From Hydrogenophaga taeniospiralis (GTDB taxonomy: Bacteria; Pseudomonadota; Gammaproteobacteria; Burkholderiales; Burkholderiaceae_C): DNA of 64,000 nt. Positions 35,899 to 43,973 of this stretch are shown one piece after another (position 1 is the first letter of the stretch; every line of letters starts with the position of its first letter). The stretch is from contig NZ_JAHBAG010000001.1 in the NCBI RefSeq assembly GCF_020510445.1, positions 4,006,501-4,070,500 on the forward strand. The letters run 5' to 3'. The notes beneath the pieces were generated by a model. That model searched no databases, was not told the origin of the DNA, and saw only the letters and a list, made by a program, of their open reading frames with translations. Position numbers and translations under genes: made by a program.

Positions 35899-35904
35899 TA
35901 TGAT
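35899..35904 (+). promoter_or_regulatory. Weak -10 candidate before ribD
   Basis: TATGAT lies 21 bases upstream of the ribD ATG. No -35 box was recognised. It is the only plausible box in the 71-base gap that separates ribD from the opposed pseudopilin gene. Confidence 0.3.
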
Positions 35905-35924
35905 GGCGTGTCTCTGAGGACACC

Positions 35925-37148
35925 ATGACACCATCGACCCCATCCCTGTCCGGAGTCTATTCGAGCACACCCGACCCTGAGAACCCCCATTCGGAGGACT
36001 CTTTGCAGGCGAGCCCGGTGCATGCGGCATTGGAAGCCAGCGCCAGGATCCGCACCCTCTGCCCGCCCAATCCGGCCGTGGGATGCACCCTGATTACCAG
36101 CAGCGGACACCGGGTGACGGGCAGCACGCAGGCGGTGGGCGGCCCGCACGCCGAGATCATGGCGCTGCGTGCGGCCGCTGAACAAGGCCTCAGTGTTCGC
36201 GGCGCCACGGCCTACGTGACGCTGGAACCCTGCTCCCACCACGGCCGCACACCCCCCTGCTGCGATGCGCTGATCGCGGCTGGCGTGGGCAAGGTGGTGG
36301 TGGCCACGCTGGACCCCAACCCTCTGGTGGCGGGGCGCGGCGTGCAACGCCTGCAGGCCGCCGGCATCGAGGTGGACGTGCTGCCAACCGATCACGCGGT
36401 GGCCCGCGCCGTGCGTGAACTCAACATCGGCTTCTTCAGTCGCATGATCCGCCAGACGCCCTGGGTGCGCATGAAGATGGCCGCTTCGCTCGACGGCACC
36501 ACCGCTCTGGACAACGGCACGAGCCAGTGGATCACCGGCGAAGCGGCGCGCGCCGACGGTCATGCCTGGCGTGCCCGGGCCTGCGCGGTGCTGACCGGCA
36601 TTGGCACCGTGCTGGAAGACGACCCGATGCTCGACGCGCGTTTGGTGGACACGCCACGCCAGCCGCACCTGGTGGTGGTCGACAGCCGACTGGAAACGCC
36701 CCTGGATGCCCGGTTGTTCCAAGCTCCTGCACATGGGCTGACGCGGCGGATATTCATCTACTGCGCCGTCGCCGACGGCCAGCGACAAGCCGCGCTGGAA
36801 GCCCTCGGTGCCACCGTCATCCCTTTGCCGGGCCAGTCGCCGGGCACCGAGGGCAAGGTCGATCTGGCCGCCATGCTGCGCGATCTGGCGCGCCGCGAGG
36901 TCAATGAACTGCACGTCGAAGCCGGCCACAAGCTCAACGGGTCGCTGATTCGCGAAGGTCTGGCGGACGAATTTCTGCTCTACCTGGCCCCCAAACTCCT
37001 GGGCAGCGGCCGCGGCCTCGCGAGTTTTGGGCCGCTGGAGAAACTGGAAGATGGCGTCGAACTCGGTTTCCAGTCGGTGGATCGGATGGGCGACGACCTG
37101 CGCATCCTGGCGCGGGTGGTGGGTCGCGACGATTTCCTGACCGCCTGA
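35925..37148 (+). CDS. ribD: Bifunctional riboflavin deaminase/reductase RibD
   Basis: A 407-residue protein catalysing two steps of riboflavin synthesis. The N-terminal deaminase domain (about 28-170) has the zinc motif H-A-E-I-M-A-L and E-P-C-S-H-H-G-R-T-P-P-C. The C-terminal reductase domain (about 180-405) has the family blocks V-R-M-K-M-A-A-S-L-D-G and V-L-T-G-I-G-T-V-L-E-D-D-P-M-L. The first 25 residues are a variable, Ser/Pro-rich extension. It heads a ribD-ribE-ribBA-ribH-nusB group, an order common in proteobacteria; a 116-base gap separates it from ribE, containing a UUCG-capped hairpin (37184-37199). Confidence 0.95.
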   Translation: MTPSTPSLSGVYSSTPDPENPHSEDSLQASPVHAALEASARIRTLCPPNPAVGCTLITSSGHRVTGSTQAVGGPHAEIMALRAAAEQGLSVRGATAYVTLEPCSHHGRTPPCCDALIAAGVGKVVVATLDPNPLVAGRGVQRLQAAGIEVDVLPTDHAVARAVRELNIGFFSRMIRQTPWVRMKMAASLDGTTALDNGTSQWITGEAARADGHAWRARACAVLTGIGTVLEDDPMLDARLVDTPRQPHLVVVDSRLETPLDARLFQAPAHGLTRRIFIYCAVADGQRQAALEALGATVIPLPGQSPGTEGKVDLAAMLRDLARREVNELHVEAGHKLNGSLIREGLADEFLLYLAPKLLGSGRGLASFGPLEKLEDGVELGFQSVDRMGDDLRILARVVGRDDFLTA

Positions 37149-37183
37149 GGGCGTCGCCGCCGACCACCTCCAGCGCCGGTTTT

Positions 37184-37203
37184 CCGGCCTTCGGGCCGGC
37201 ATT
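37184..37203 (+). terminator. Possible weak terminator between ribD and ribE
   Basis: CCGGCC (37184-37189) and GGCCGG (37194-37199) enclose a TTCG tetraloop, a very stable hairpin, but only three T residues follow. It may attenuate rather than end the ribD transcript. Confidence 0.4.
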
Positions 37204-37264
37204 TCTGCCCCCGTCGCGCGCCCTGACCGGAATAGGGCTTCAAACCCTGCGAAAATACGCGCCT

Positions 37265-37909
37265 ATGTTTACCGGCATCATCACCGGCGTGGGGCGTATC
37301 GCCGACCTCCACGCTCAGGGCAGCTCTTTGGACCACGGCAAGCGACTCACCATCGAGGCGCCGCCGGGCTACCTCGACGACGTGGCCCTGGGTGACAGCA
37401 TCGCGCTCAACGGCGCGTGCATGACCGTCACCTCGCTGGACCTTGCGCAGCGGCGGTTCAGCATCGACATTTCTGCCGAATCCCTGGCCCGCACCACCGG
37501 CCTGGACCAGGTCGGCCACCGCATCAATCTGGAAAAGGCCCTGCGCGCACACGACCGCCTGGGCGGGCACATCGTGTCCGGCCACGTGGACGGCATCGGT
37601 CGGGTGACCCGCTTCGCTCAGGTGGGCGAAAGCTGGGAGCTGCGCGTGATGGCGCCGCCCGAGCTGGGCAAATACCTGGCCTACAAGGGTTCGATCACCG
37701 TCAACGGCGTCAGCCTGACCGTCAACCAGGTGCACGACAGCGCCCAGGGCTGCGAGGTCAGCATCAACCTCATTCCCCACACCGTGCACGCCACCGCGCT
37801 GGGCCAACTGGCCGTGGGCAGCGGCGTGAATCTTGAGATCGACACCGTCGCGCGCTACGTGGAGCGCATGCTCAGCGCGGGCTTCACCCCATCGAAGGAA
37901 ACCGCATGA
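37265..37909 (+). CDS. ribE: Riboflavin synthase (alpha subunit)
   Basis: A 214-residue enzyme that converts two lumazine molecules to one riboflavin. It consists of two similar lumazine-binding halves: the first starts [10 protein letters not shown], and the second after about residue 98, with [11 protein letters not shown] at the junction. Length fits the family. The stop overlaps the ribBA start (ATGA). Naming: ribE in Bacillus usage and ribC in E. coli. It acts with RibH (lumazine synthase), encoded two genes downstream. Confidence 0.95.
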   Translation: MFTGIITGVGRIADLHAQGSSLDHGKRLTIEAPPGYLDDVALGDSIALNGACMTVTSLDLAQRRFSIDISAESLARTTGLDQVGHRINLEKALRAHDRLGGHIVSGHVDGIGRVTRFAQVGESWELRVMAPPELGKYLAYKGSITVNGVSLTVNQVHDSAQGCEVSINLIPHTVHATALGQLAVGSGVNLEIDTVARYVERMLSAGFTPSKETA

Positions 37910-39036
37910 GCACCACCGACACCCTGGCTCCGGTCCCCATTTCTCCCGTTGAAGACATCGTGGCCGACATGCGCGCCGGGCGCATCGTGATCCTGGTGGA
38001 CGAAGAGGACCGCGAAAACGAAGGCGACCTGGTGCTCGCCGCCGACCACGTCACCCCCGAGGCCATCAACTTCATGGCCCGTTACGGCCGCGGCCTGATC
38101 TGCCTCACGCTCACGCGCGAGCGCTGTGAGCGCCTGCGCCTGCCCCCCATGGTGCCGCGCAACGGCACCAAGATGGGCACGGCCTTCACCGTGTCGATCG
38201 AGGCGGCGGAAGGCGTGACCACCGGCATCTCGGCCGCCGACCGCGCGCGCACCGTGCAGGCCGCCGTGGCGGCCAACGCGCAAGCCGCCGACCTGGTGCA
38301 GCCCGGCCACATCTTCCCCTTGCAGGCGGTCGAGGGCGGCGTGCTCATGCGCGCGGGCCACACCGAAGCCGGCTGCGATCTGGCCGCCATGGCGGGCTGC
38401 AGCCCCGCCGCCGTGATCTGCGAGATCATGAAAGACGACGGCACCATGGCGCGCCTGCCCGATCTACAGCTCTTCGCGGCCGAACACGGCCTGAAGATCG
38501 GCACCATCGCCGACCTGATCGAACACCGCAGCCGCAACGAGTCGCTGGTGCAGAAACTCGGTACCCGCGCGCTCAACACCGCCTTTGGCGAATTCAGCGC
38601 CACCGCCTTCCGCGACCAACCCAGTGGCGCGCTGCACCTGGCCCTGGTCAAGGGCCAGTGGACCCCCGAGCACAGCGTGGCCGTGCGTGTGCACGAGCCG
38701 CTGTCGGTTTTCGATGCGCTCGAAGTCGGCCGCTCCATGCACAGCTGGAGCCTGGAGGCGAGCCTGCGCCACATCAGCGAGGCCGGTGCGGGCGTGGCCG
38801 TGTTGCTCAACTGCGGCGAAACCGCCGAACAGCTGCTGGCGCAGTTCGAAGGCACGGCCCGTTCGGCCCAGGCCCCCGAACGCGGGCGCATGGACCTGCG
38901 CACCTACGGCGTGGGCGCGCAGATCCTGCGCGAATGCGGCGTGCACAAGATGCAGCTCATGGGCAACCCACGGCGCATGCCCAGCATGGCCGGCTACGGC
39001 CTGGAAATCACCGGCTACCTCAGCCGCACCGCCTGA
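37906..39036 (+). CDS. RibBA-type protein with degenerate cyclohydrolase domain
   Basis: A 376-residue protein. The N-terminal domain (about 10-215) is 3,4-dihydroxy-2-butanone 4-phosphate synthase: [11 protein letters not shown] and H-T-E-A-G-C-D-L are the metal and substrate sites, and it should be active. The C-terminal domain (about 220-374) has the fold of GTP cyclohydrolase II but not its zinc site. Where active RibA has E-C-L-T-G-D and R-C-D-C-G, this protein has E-P-L-S-V-F and then S-M-H-S-W-S, with none of the three cysteines. I therefore predict no cyclohydrolase activity and expect a separate ribA elsewhere. Confidence 0.9.
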   Translation: MSTTDTLAPVPISPVEDIVADMRAGRIVILVDEEDRENEGDLVLAADHVTPEAINFMARYGRGLICLTLTRERCERLRLPPMVPRNGTKMGTAFTVSIEAAEGVTTGISAADRARTVQAAVAANAQAADLVQPGHIFPLQAVEGGVLMRAGHTEAGCDLAAMAGCSPAAVICEIMKDDGTMARLPDLQLFAAEHGLKIGTIADLIEHRSRNESLVQKLGTRALNTAFGEFSATAFRDQPSGALHLALVKGQWTPEHSVAVRVHEPLSVFDALEVGRSMHSWSLEASLRHISEAGAGVAVLLNCGETAEQLLAQFEGTARSAQAPERGRMDLRTYGVGAQILRECGVHKMQLMGNPRRMPSMAGYGLEITGYLSRTA

Positions 39037-39072
39037 CCTCTCTTACAACAACACACAGAAACGGAACCCCTC

Positions 39073-39537
39073 ATGTTCGGCGCAGACAAAGGCACAGCCA
39101 ACCTGCTGGATGGCAAAAAACTCAGCATCGGCATCGTCCAGGCCCGCTTCAACGAAGGCATCACCGACGCGCTCTACCAGGCCTGCCAGGCCGAGCTGCT
39201 GGCCCTGGGCGTGCAGGAAAAAAACATCGCCCACGTGAAGGTGCCCGGCGCGCTGGAGATTCCGGTGGCCCTGCAGGCCCTGGCCGAGCGCGACGACTTC
39301 GACGCCCTCATCGCGCTGGGCTGCATCATCCGCGGCGAGACCTACCACTTCGAACTGGTGGCCAACGAATCCGGCTCGGCGGTCACCCGCATCGCGCTGG
39401 ACTACCAATTGCCCATCGCGAACGCCATCCTCACCACCGAGAACGTGGAACAGGCGGTGGCCCGCCAGACCGACAAAGGCCGCGATGCGGCGCGCGTGGC
39501 GGTCGAGATGGCTCACCTGCTGGAACACATCGGCTGA
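39073..39537 (+). CDS. ribH: 6,7-dimethyl-8-ribityllumazine synthase
   Basis: A 154-residue lumazine synthase, the penultimate enzyme of riboflavin synthesis, which forms an icosahedral or pentameric shell. The blocks [24 protein letters not shown] and [15 protein letters not shown] are all present, with the catalytic His in the last. The length matches E. coli RibH (156). nusB begins two bases after its stop, the common ribH-nusB pairing. Confidence 0.96.
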   Translation: MFGADKGTANLLDGKKLSIGIVQARFNEGITDALYQACQAELLALGVQEKNIAHVKVPGALEIPVALQALAERDDFDALIALGCIIRGETYHFELVANESGSAVTRIALDYQLPIANAILTTENVEQAVARQTDKGRDAARVAVEMAHLLEHIG

Positions 39538-39539
39538 AC

Positions 39540-40067
39540 ATGAACGACACCACCACCAGCGCCCCCAAGGCCCGCAAGGCCGCCGACAAATCGGCCCGCA
39601 CCCGCGCACGCGAATTCGCCCTGCAGGCGCTCTACCAGCACCTGGTGGGCCGCAACGAGGCGACCGATATCGACCTCTTCACGCGCGATCTCGCGGGCTT
39701 CCACAAAGCCGACAGCGTGCACTACGACGCGCTGCTGCACGGCTGCATCGCCGAGGCCGTAGCGCTGGACGGTCTGATCACCCCCCTGCTCGACCGCCCG
39801 CTGGTCGAGCTCTCGCCGATCGAGCGCGGCGTGTTGTGGATCGGCGTCTACGAATTCCAGCATTGCCTGGATGTGCCCTGGCGCGTGGTGCTCAACGAGT
39901 GCATCGAGCTGGCCAAATCGTTCGGCGGCACCGACGGCCACAAGTACGTCAACGGTGTGCTGCACCAGCTCGCCGCGCAGTTGCGACCGCTCGAAGTGGC
40001 CGCGGCACCAGCCAAGACTGGTCAACGCAAAGCCCCGTCACCCCGCGCCGCCGACGATGCGGTTTGA
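39540..40067 (+). CDS. nusB: Transcription antitermination factor NusB
   Basis: A 175-residue all-helical RNA-binding protein. It binds boxA RNA with S10 (NusE) and takes part in antitermination of rRNA operons. Family blocks: [14 protein letters not shown] at the start and [25 protein letters not shown] near the end. It carries a polar N-terminal extension of about 18 residues and a basic Ala-rich C-terminal tail of about 20, both absent in E. coli NusB. The start at 39540 is close behind ribH. Confidence 0.93.
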   Translation: MNDTTTSAPKARKAADKSARTRAREFALQALYQHLVGRNEATDIDLFTRDLAGFHKADSVHYDALLHGCIAEAVALDGLITPLLDRPLVELSPIERGVLWIGVYEFQHCLDVPWRVVLNECIELAKSFGGTDGHKYVNGVLHQLAAQLRPLEVAAAPAKTGQRKAPSPRAADDAV

Positions 40068-40147
40068 GTCCGTCCCAAGGCAACCCGTCGGAACTTCCGA
40101 CCGGGCCGCTTCATGCGCCGCGGCGCTTCGCGTGGTGAAGAACTGAG

Positions 40148-41368
40148 ATGAAGATCGCCCAGCGCGCACAGCGCGTCGAACCCTTTTACGTGATGGAGCT
40201 GGCCAAGGCCGCTTCCGCCATGGCCGCGCAGGCCGGTCCGGGCGACCGCCCCATGCTTTACCTCAACATCGGCGAGCCGGACTTCACCGCACCGCCGCTG
40301 GTGCAGGCCGCCGCCGAGCGCGCCATCCATGCCGGGCGCAGCCAGTACACCCCGGCCACCGGCCTGCCAGCACTGCGCGAAGCGATCAGCGGCTGGTACG
40401 CCTCGCGCTTCGGGCTTGATATCGACCCGGAGCGCATCGTGATCACCGCCGGAGCCTCGGCCGCGTTGCAACTGGCCTGCCTGGCGCTCATCGAAGCGGG
40501 TGACGAAGTGCTGATGCCCGACCCGAGCTATCCCTGCAACCGGCAGTTTGTGCAGGCCGCCGAAGGCCGTGCGGTGCTGGTCCCTTGTGGCCCCGAACAA
40601 CGGTTCCAGCTCAGCGCGGCGCAGGTCGAAGAACACTGGCGACCAGCCACGCGCGGCGTGCTGCTGGCCTCACCGTCCAACCCCACCGGCACCTCGATCG
40701 CGCGCGATGAGCTGGAGCGCATCGCCCGCTTCGTGCGCCGCCAGGGCGGCGTGACGATGGTCGACGAAATCTACCTGGGCCTGAGCTTCGATGCCGACTA
40801 CGGCCACAGTGCGCTCGGTCTGCCCGACGGCCTCGGCGACGAGGTCATCAGCATCAACAGCTTCTCCAAGTACTTCAACATGACCGGTTGGCGCCTGGGC
40901 TGGCTGGTGCTGCCGCCCGCGCTGGTGCCGGTGGTGGAGCGGCTGGCGCAGAACCTGTTCATCTGCGCCAGCACCATCGCACAACACGCCGCGCTGGCCT
41001 GCTTCGAGCCCGACAGCCTGGCCGAGTACGAGCGCCGCCGGGGCGAGTTCCAGGCCCGGCGCGACGCCTTCATTCCCGAACTCAACCGCCTGGGACTGAC
41101 GGTGCCCGTGATGCCCGATGGCGCGTTCTACGCCTGGGCCGACGTGGCGCCGCTGTGCGAACGCTGGGGCATTCCCCTGCGCGGCGAACACCCCGGCGAA
41201 GGCGGCAGTTGGGCCCTGGCCTTTGAGCTGATGCGCCGCTGCCAGATCGCCACCACACCGGGCCGCGACTTCGGCAACGCCGACCCCTGGCGCTACCTGC
41301 GCTTCTCCACCGCCAACTCGATGGCGCAGCTGCGCGAAGCCGTGACCCGGCTGGAGGCGGCGCTGTGA
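40148..41368 (+). CDS. PLP-dependent aminotransferase (class I/II)
   Basis: A 406-residue fold-type I aminotransferase. The PLP lysine is in N-S-F-S-K-Y-F-N-M-T-G-W-R-L-G-W, the Asp/Tyr pair in T-M-V-D-E-I-Y-L-G, and the substrate-binding block is S-P-S-N-P-T-G-T. The overall pattern fits aspartate/aromatic-type or AlaT-like enzymes, but I cannot name the amino donor. It lies 80 bases after nusB, and the ybgC start overlaps its stop (GTGA), so it is transcribed into the tol genes. The 80-base gap includes a dyad GTCGGAA/TTCCGAC (40087-40101). Confidence 0.88.
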   Translation: MKIAQRAQRVEPFYVMELAKAASAMAAQAGPGDRPMLYLNIGEPDFTAPPLVQAAAERAIHAGRSQYTPATGLPALREAISGWYASRFGLDIDPERIVITAGASAALQLACLALIEAGDEVLMPDPSYPCNRQFVQAAEGRAVLVPCGPEQRFQLSAAQVEEHWRPATRGVLLASPSNPTGTSIARDELERIARFVRRQGGVTMVDEIYLGLSFDADYGHSALGLPDGLGDEVISINSFSKYFNMTGWRLGWLVLPPALVPVVERLAQNLFICASTIAQHAALACFEPDSLAEYERRRGEFQARRDAFIPELNRLGLTVPVMPDGAFYAWADVAPLCERWGIPLRGEHPGEGGSWALAFELMRRCQIATTPGRDFGNADPWRYLRFSTANSMAQLREAVTRLEAAL

Positions 41369-41868
41369 GCGGGGCGCCAGTCGCAACCCCGGCCCAGCCG
41401 CCGCGTCGCCCCAAGGCGGATTCAGCCCCCTTGGAGAGCGCGGGGGCCACGTTCCACTGGCCGGTGCGCGTGTACTGGGAAGACACCGACGCGGGCGGCA
41501 TCGTGTTCTACGCCAACTACCTCAAGTTCTTCGAACGCGCGCGCACCGAATGGCTGCGCGCGCTGGGGCTCGAACAGCAGCGCCTGCGCCAGGAAGTGGG
41601 TGGCATGTTCGTCGTCACCAGCGCCCAGATGCGCTACCACCGCCCGGCCCGGCTCGACGATTTGCTTCTCGTTACAGCGCGTGTGCAGGAAGCGGGCCGC
41701 GCTTCGCTGACAATGCAACAGACGGCCTGCCTGACACCCGGCCAGCCCGACGCCGCTACCATGCTGCTGTGCGAAGGCACCATCCGCATCGGGTGGGTGG
41801 ACGCCGCCAGCATGCGACCCCAACGCATCCCAGCCTCCATACTGGAATCCCTGAGCGCCTGCGGTTGA
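41365..41868 (+). CDS. ybgC: Acyl-CoA thioesterase YbgC (Tol-Pal associated)
   Basis: A 167-residue hotdog thioesterase. The active-site block is R-V-Y-W-E-D-T-D-A-G-G-I-V-F-Y-A-N-Y-L, with the catalytic Asp. YbgC hydrolyses acyl-CoA or acyl-ACP and is encoded beside tolQRA in many proteobacteria. A GTG start at 41365 is strongly supported by GGAGG seven bases upstream. The first 30 residues (G-A-P-V-A-T-P-A-Q-P-P-R-R-P-K-A, then D-S-A-P-L-E-S) are not part of the domain and appear to come from a repeat with CGCCCCAAGGCGGATTC, so the protein carries a repeat-derived N-terminal tail. Confidence 0.9.
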   Translation: MSGAPVATPAQPPRRPKADSAPLESAGATFHWPVRVYWEDTDAGGIVFYANYLKFFERARTEWLRALGLEQQRLRQEVGGMFVVTSAQMRYHRPARLDDLLLVTARVQEAGRASLTMQQTACLTPGQPDAATMLLCEGTIRIGWVDAASMRPQRIPASILESLSACG

Positions 41869-41909
41869 TCCGTCCAGGCGAGATTCGATCGAACAACCGT
41901 TTCAGACCC

Positions 41910-42602
41910 ATGACCCAAGATCTCTCCATCGTCCAACTGCTGATCAATGCGAGCTGGGTGGTTCAAGCCGTGGTGGTGCTGCTGGTGGTGATGTCCGTCA
42001 TCAGCTGGGCCGCGATCTTCCGCAAGGTCTTCGCCCTCAAGCGCGTGAACACGCACAACGAAGCCTTCGAGCGCGAGTTCTGGTCGGGCGCCAACCTCAA
42101 CGACCTGTACGCCGCGGCCGCGCAGAGCGCCCGCCACGGCGGCCCGATGGAACGCATCTTCGCCAGCGGCATGCGCGAATACCAGAAGCTGCGCGAGCGC
42201 CGCATCAGCGACAACGGCGCCCTGCTCGACGGCGCGCGCCGTGCCATGCGCGCGAGCTTCCAGCGCGAACTCGACACGCTGGAGGTGAACCTCTCGTTCC
42301 TCGGCACCGTGGGCTCCGTGGCGCCTTATGTGGGCCTGTTCGGCACCGTCTGGGGCATCATGCACGCCTTCACCGGCCTGGCCGCGCTGGCCCAGGTGAC
42401 CCTGGCCACGGTGGCGCCCGGCATCGCCGAGGCCTTGGTGGCCACCGCCATCGGCCTGTTCGCCGCGATTCCCGCCGTGGTGGCCTACAACCGTTTCGCC
42501 CACGACATCGATCGCGTGGCCAACCGGCTGGAGACCTTCATGGAAGAGTTCTCCAACATCCTGCACCGCAACCTGGGCAACCAGTCGGCCTCGGGACACT
42601 GA
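41910..42602 (+). CDS. tolQ: Tol-Pal system inner-membrane protein TolQ
   Basis: A 230-residue proton-channel subunit of the Tol-Pal machine, which constricts the outer membrane during division. Three hydrophobic helices are seen (about 15-37, 130-155 and 170-195). G-T-V-G-S-V-A-P-Y-V-G-L-F-G-T-V-W-G-I and A-I-G-L-F-A-A-I-P-A-V are family signatures. The ATG at 41910 follows ybgC by about 40 bases. It forms the TolQ5R2-type complex with TolR, encoded two bases downstream. Confidence 0.95.
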   Translation: MTQDLSIVQLLINASWVVQAVVVLLVVMSVISWAAIFRKVFALKRVNTHNEAFEREFWSGANLNDLYAAAAQSARHGGPMERIFASGMREYQKLRERRISDNGALLDGARRAMRASFQRELDTLEVNLSFLGTVGSVAPYVGLFGTVWGIMHAFTGLAALAQVTLATVAPGIAEALVATAIGLFAAIPAVVAYNRFAHDIDRVANRLETFMEEFSNILHRNLGNQSASGH

Positions 42603-42603
42603 C

Positions 42604-43044
42604 ATGGCCGCCACATCCTCCCGCCGCGTGCGGCGCACCAAGAACGAGATCAACATGGTGCCCTTCATCGACGTGATGCTGGTGCTGCTGATCATCTTCA
42701 TGGTGACCGCGCCCCTGATTTCGCCCAGCCAGATCGACCTGCCCAGCGTGGGCCAGGCCAATGCGCCACCCAAGGGTTATGTCCAGGTGCTGATCGACAA
42801 GGAAGAGCGCATCCAGGTGCGTGATGGCAGCTCCAGCAAGGGCGCGCAGACCGTCAAGATGGCGCAACTGGCCGATCAGGTGCGCCAGCTGCAGAGCGCC
42901 TCCAGCCCCTCCGAGGCGACCAAGGTCCCCGTGGTGATCAGCGCCGACAAGACCATCAAGTACGAAACCGTGGTGAAGGTCATGGACACGCTGCAGCGCG
43001 CGGGTGTTGAACGCGTCGGCCTGTCCGTGCAGACTTCCCGCTGA
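42604..43044 (+). CDS. tolR: Tol-Pal system protein TolR
   Basis: A 146-residue ExbD/TolR-family protein with one membrane helix (about 19-40, P-F-I-D-V-M-L-V-L-L-I-I-F-M-V-T), in which the Asp of F-I-D-V is the conserved proton-binding residue. The rest is a periplasmic domain. Length matches the family. It starts one base after the tolQ stop. Confidence 0.95.
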   Translation: MAATSSRRVRRTKNEINMVPFIDVMLVLLIIFMVTAPLISPSQIDLPSVGQANAPPKGYVQVLIDKEERIQVRDGSSSKGAQTVKMAQLADQVRQLQSASSPSEATKVPVVISADKTIKYETVVKVMDTLQRAGVERVGLSVQTSR

Positions 43045-43067
43045 GCCCAGCGCCTCACCGCCCGAGC

Positions 43068-43970
43068 ATGCAAGTCACCGCCGAACCCCTGGACCTCAAG
43101 CCGCCGCGTCCCGGCCGCTGGCTCGGCCCCATGGGCCTGGCCCTGATCGCGCACCTGTTGCTGATGGGCGCGCTGACCTGGGGCGTGCGCTGGCAAAGCG
43201 ACACGCCGCCCGTGACCTTCGAGGCCGAGCTCTGGTCTCGCCTGCCGCAGGAAGCGGCCCCCCGGGCCGTGGAGCCCCCTCCTCCGCCCCCACCGCCCCC
43301 CGAGCCCGAGCCGAAACCACAACCCAAACCGCAGCCCGAGCCCAAGCCCGAACCGACACCGCCGGCCGTCAAGCAGGCCGACATCGCGACCGCGCAGGCC
43401 AAGAAGAAACAACTCGAGGAAGACCGGCGCGAGGCCGAAGAGCAGAAGGCGAAACAGGTGGCCAAGAAAGAGGCTGAAGAGAAGGCGCGCGAGAAAAAGG
43501 AACTCGAGAAGAAAAAGGCCGAGGACGCCAAGAAGAAGGCCGAAGAGAAAAAGCTGGCCGACCAAAAGCGCGAGGCCCAGGAGCGGCGGGACGAAGCGCT
43601 GGCGAAAAAGGCGCGGGACGATCAGATGCGACGCATCCTGGGCCAGGCGGGCGCCAGTGGCGGCCCCCAGGCCCAGGGCTCGGCCCAGCAGTCGAGCGGG
43701 CCATCGGCCGGCTACGCGGCGCGCGTGATCGCGCGCATCCGGCCCAACATCATCTACGCCCAGGATTTCCCGAACAGCCTGCGGGCCGAAGTCGAGGTGC
43801 GCGCGTCACCCGACGGCACCATCACCGGTCGTCGCCTCGTCAAGAGCAGTGGCAACACCGCCTGGGACGACGCAGCCCTGCGGGCGATCGACCGCACCGG
43901 CAGCCTGCCGCGCGACACGGACGGAACCGTGCCGTCTCCCATGACCGTGGTGGTGCGCCCGCTGGACTGA
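43068..43970 (+). CDS. tolA: Tol-Pal system protein TolA
   Basis: A 300-residue protein bridging the inner membrane to Pal. A membrane helix (about 20-42) is followed by a proline-rich stretch with repeated P-E-P-K-P, then a long Lys/Ala/Glu helix (about 105-190, for example K-K-A-E-D-A-K-K-K-A-E-E-K-K), then a TonB-like C-terminal domain (about 210-300) with Y-A-A-R-V-I-A-R-I-R-P-N and G-R-R-L-V-K-S-S-G-N. The domain order is diagnostic. tolB and pal do not follow in this window: the next gene is on the other strand, three bases away. Confidence 0.93.
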   Translation: MQVTAEPLDLKPPRPGRWLGPMGLALIAHLLLMGALTWGVRWQSDTPPVTFEAELWSRLPQEAAPRAVEPPPPPPPPPEPEPKPQPKPQPEPKPEPTPPAVKQADIATAQAKKKQLEEDRREAEEQKAKQVAKKEAEEKAREKKELEKKKAEDAKKKAEEKKLADQKREAQERRDEALAKKARDDQMRRILGQAGASGGPQAQGSAQQSSGPSAGYAARVIARIRPNIIYAQDFPNSLRAEVEVRASPDGTITGRRLVKSSGNTAWDDAALRAIDRTGSLPRDTDGTVPSPMTVVVRPLD

Positions 43971-43973
43971 CCA

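Noticed and set aside
37149..37264. FMN riboswitch before ribE
   Set aside because: The gap is too short, and the conserved FMN-element blocks are not found; only a UUCG hairpin is present.
43261..43620. Repetitive DNA inside tolA as tandem repeats or a mobile element
   Set aside because: The repetition comes from the Pro-Glu-Lys and Lys/Ala/Glu codons normal for TolA.
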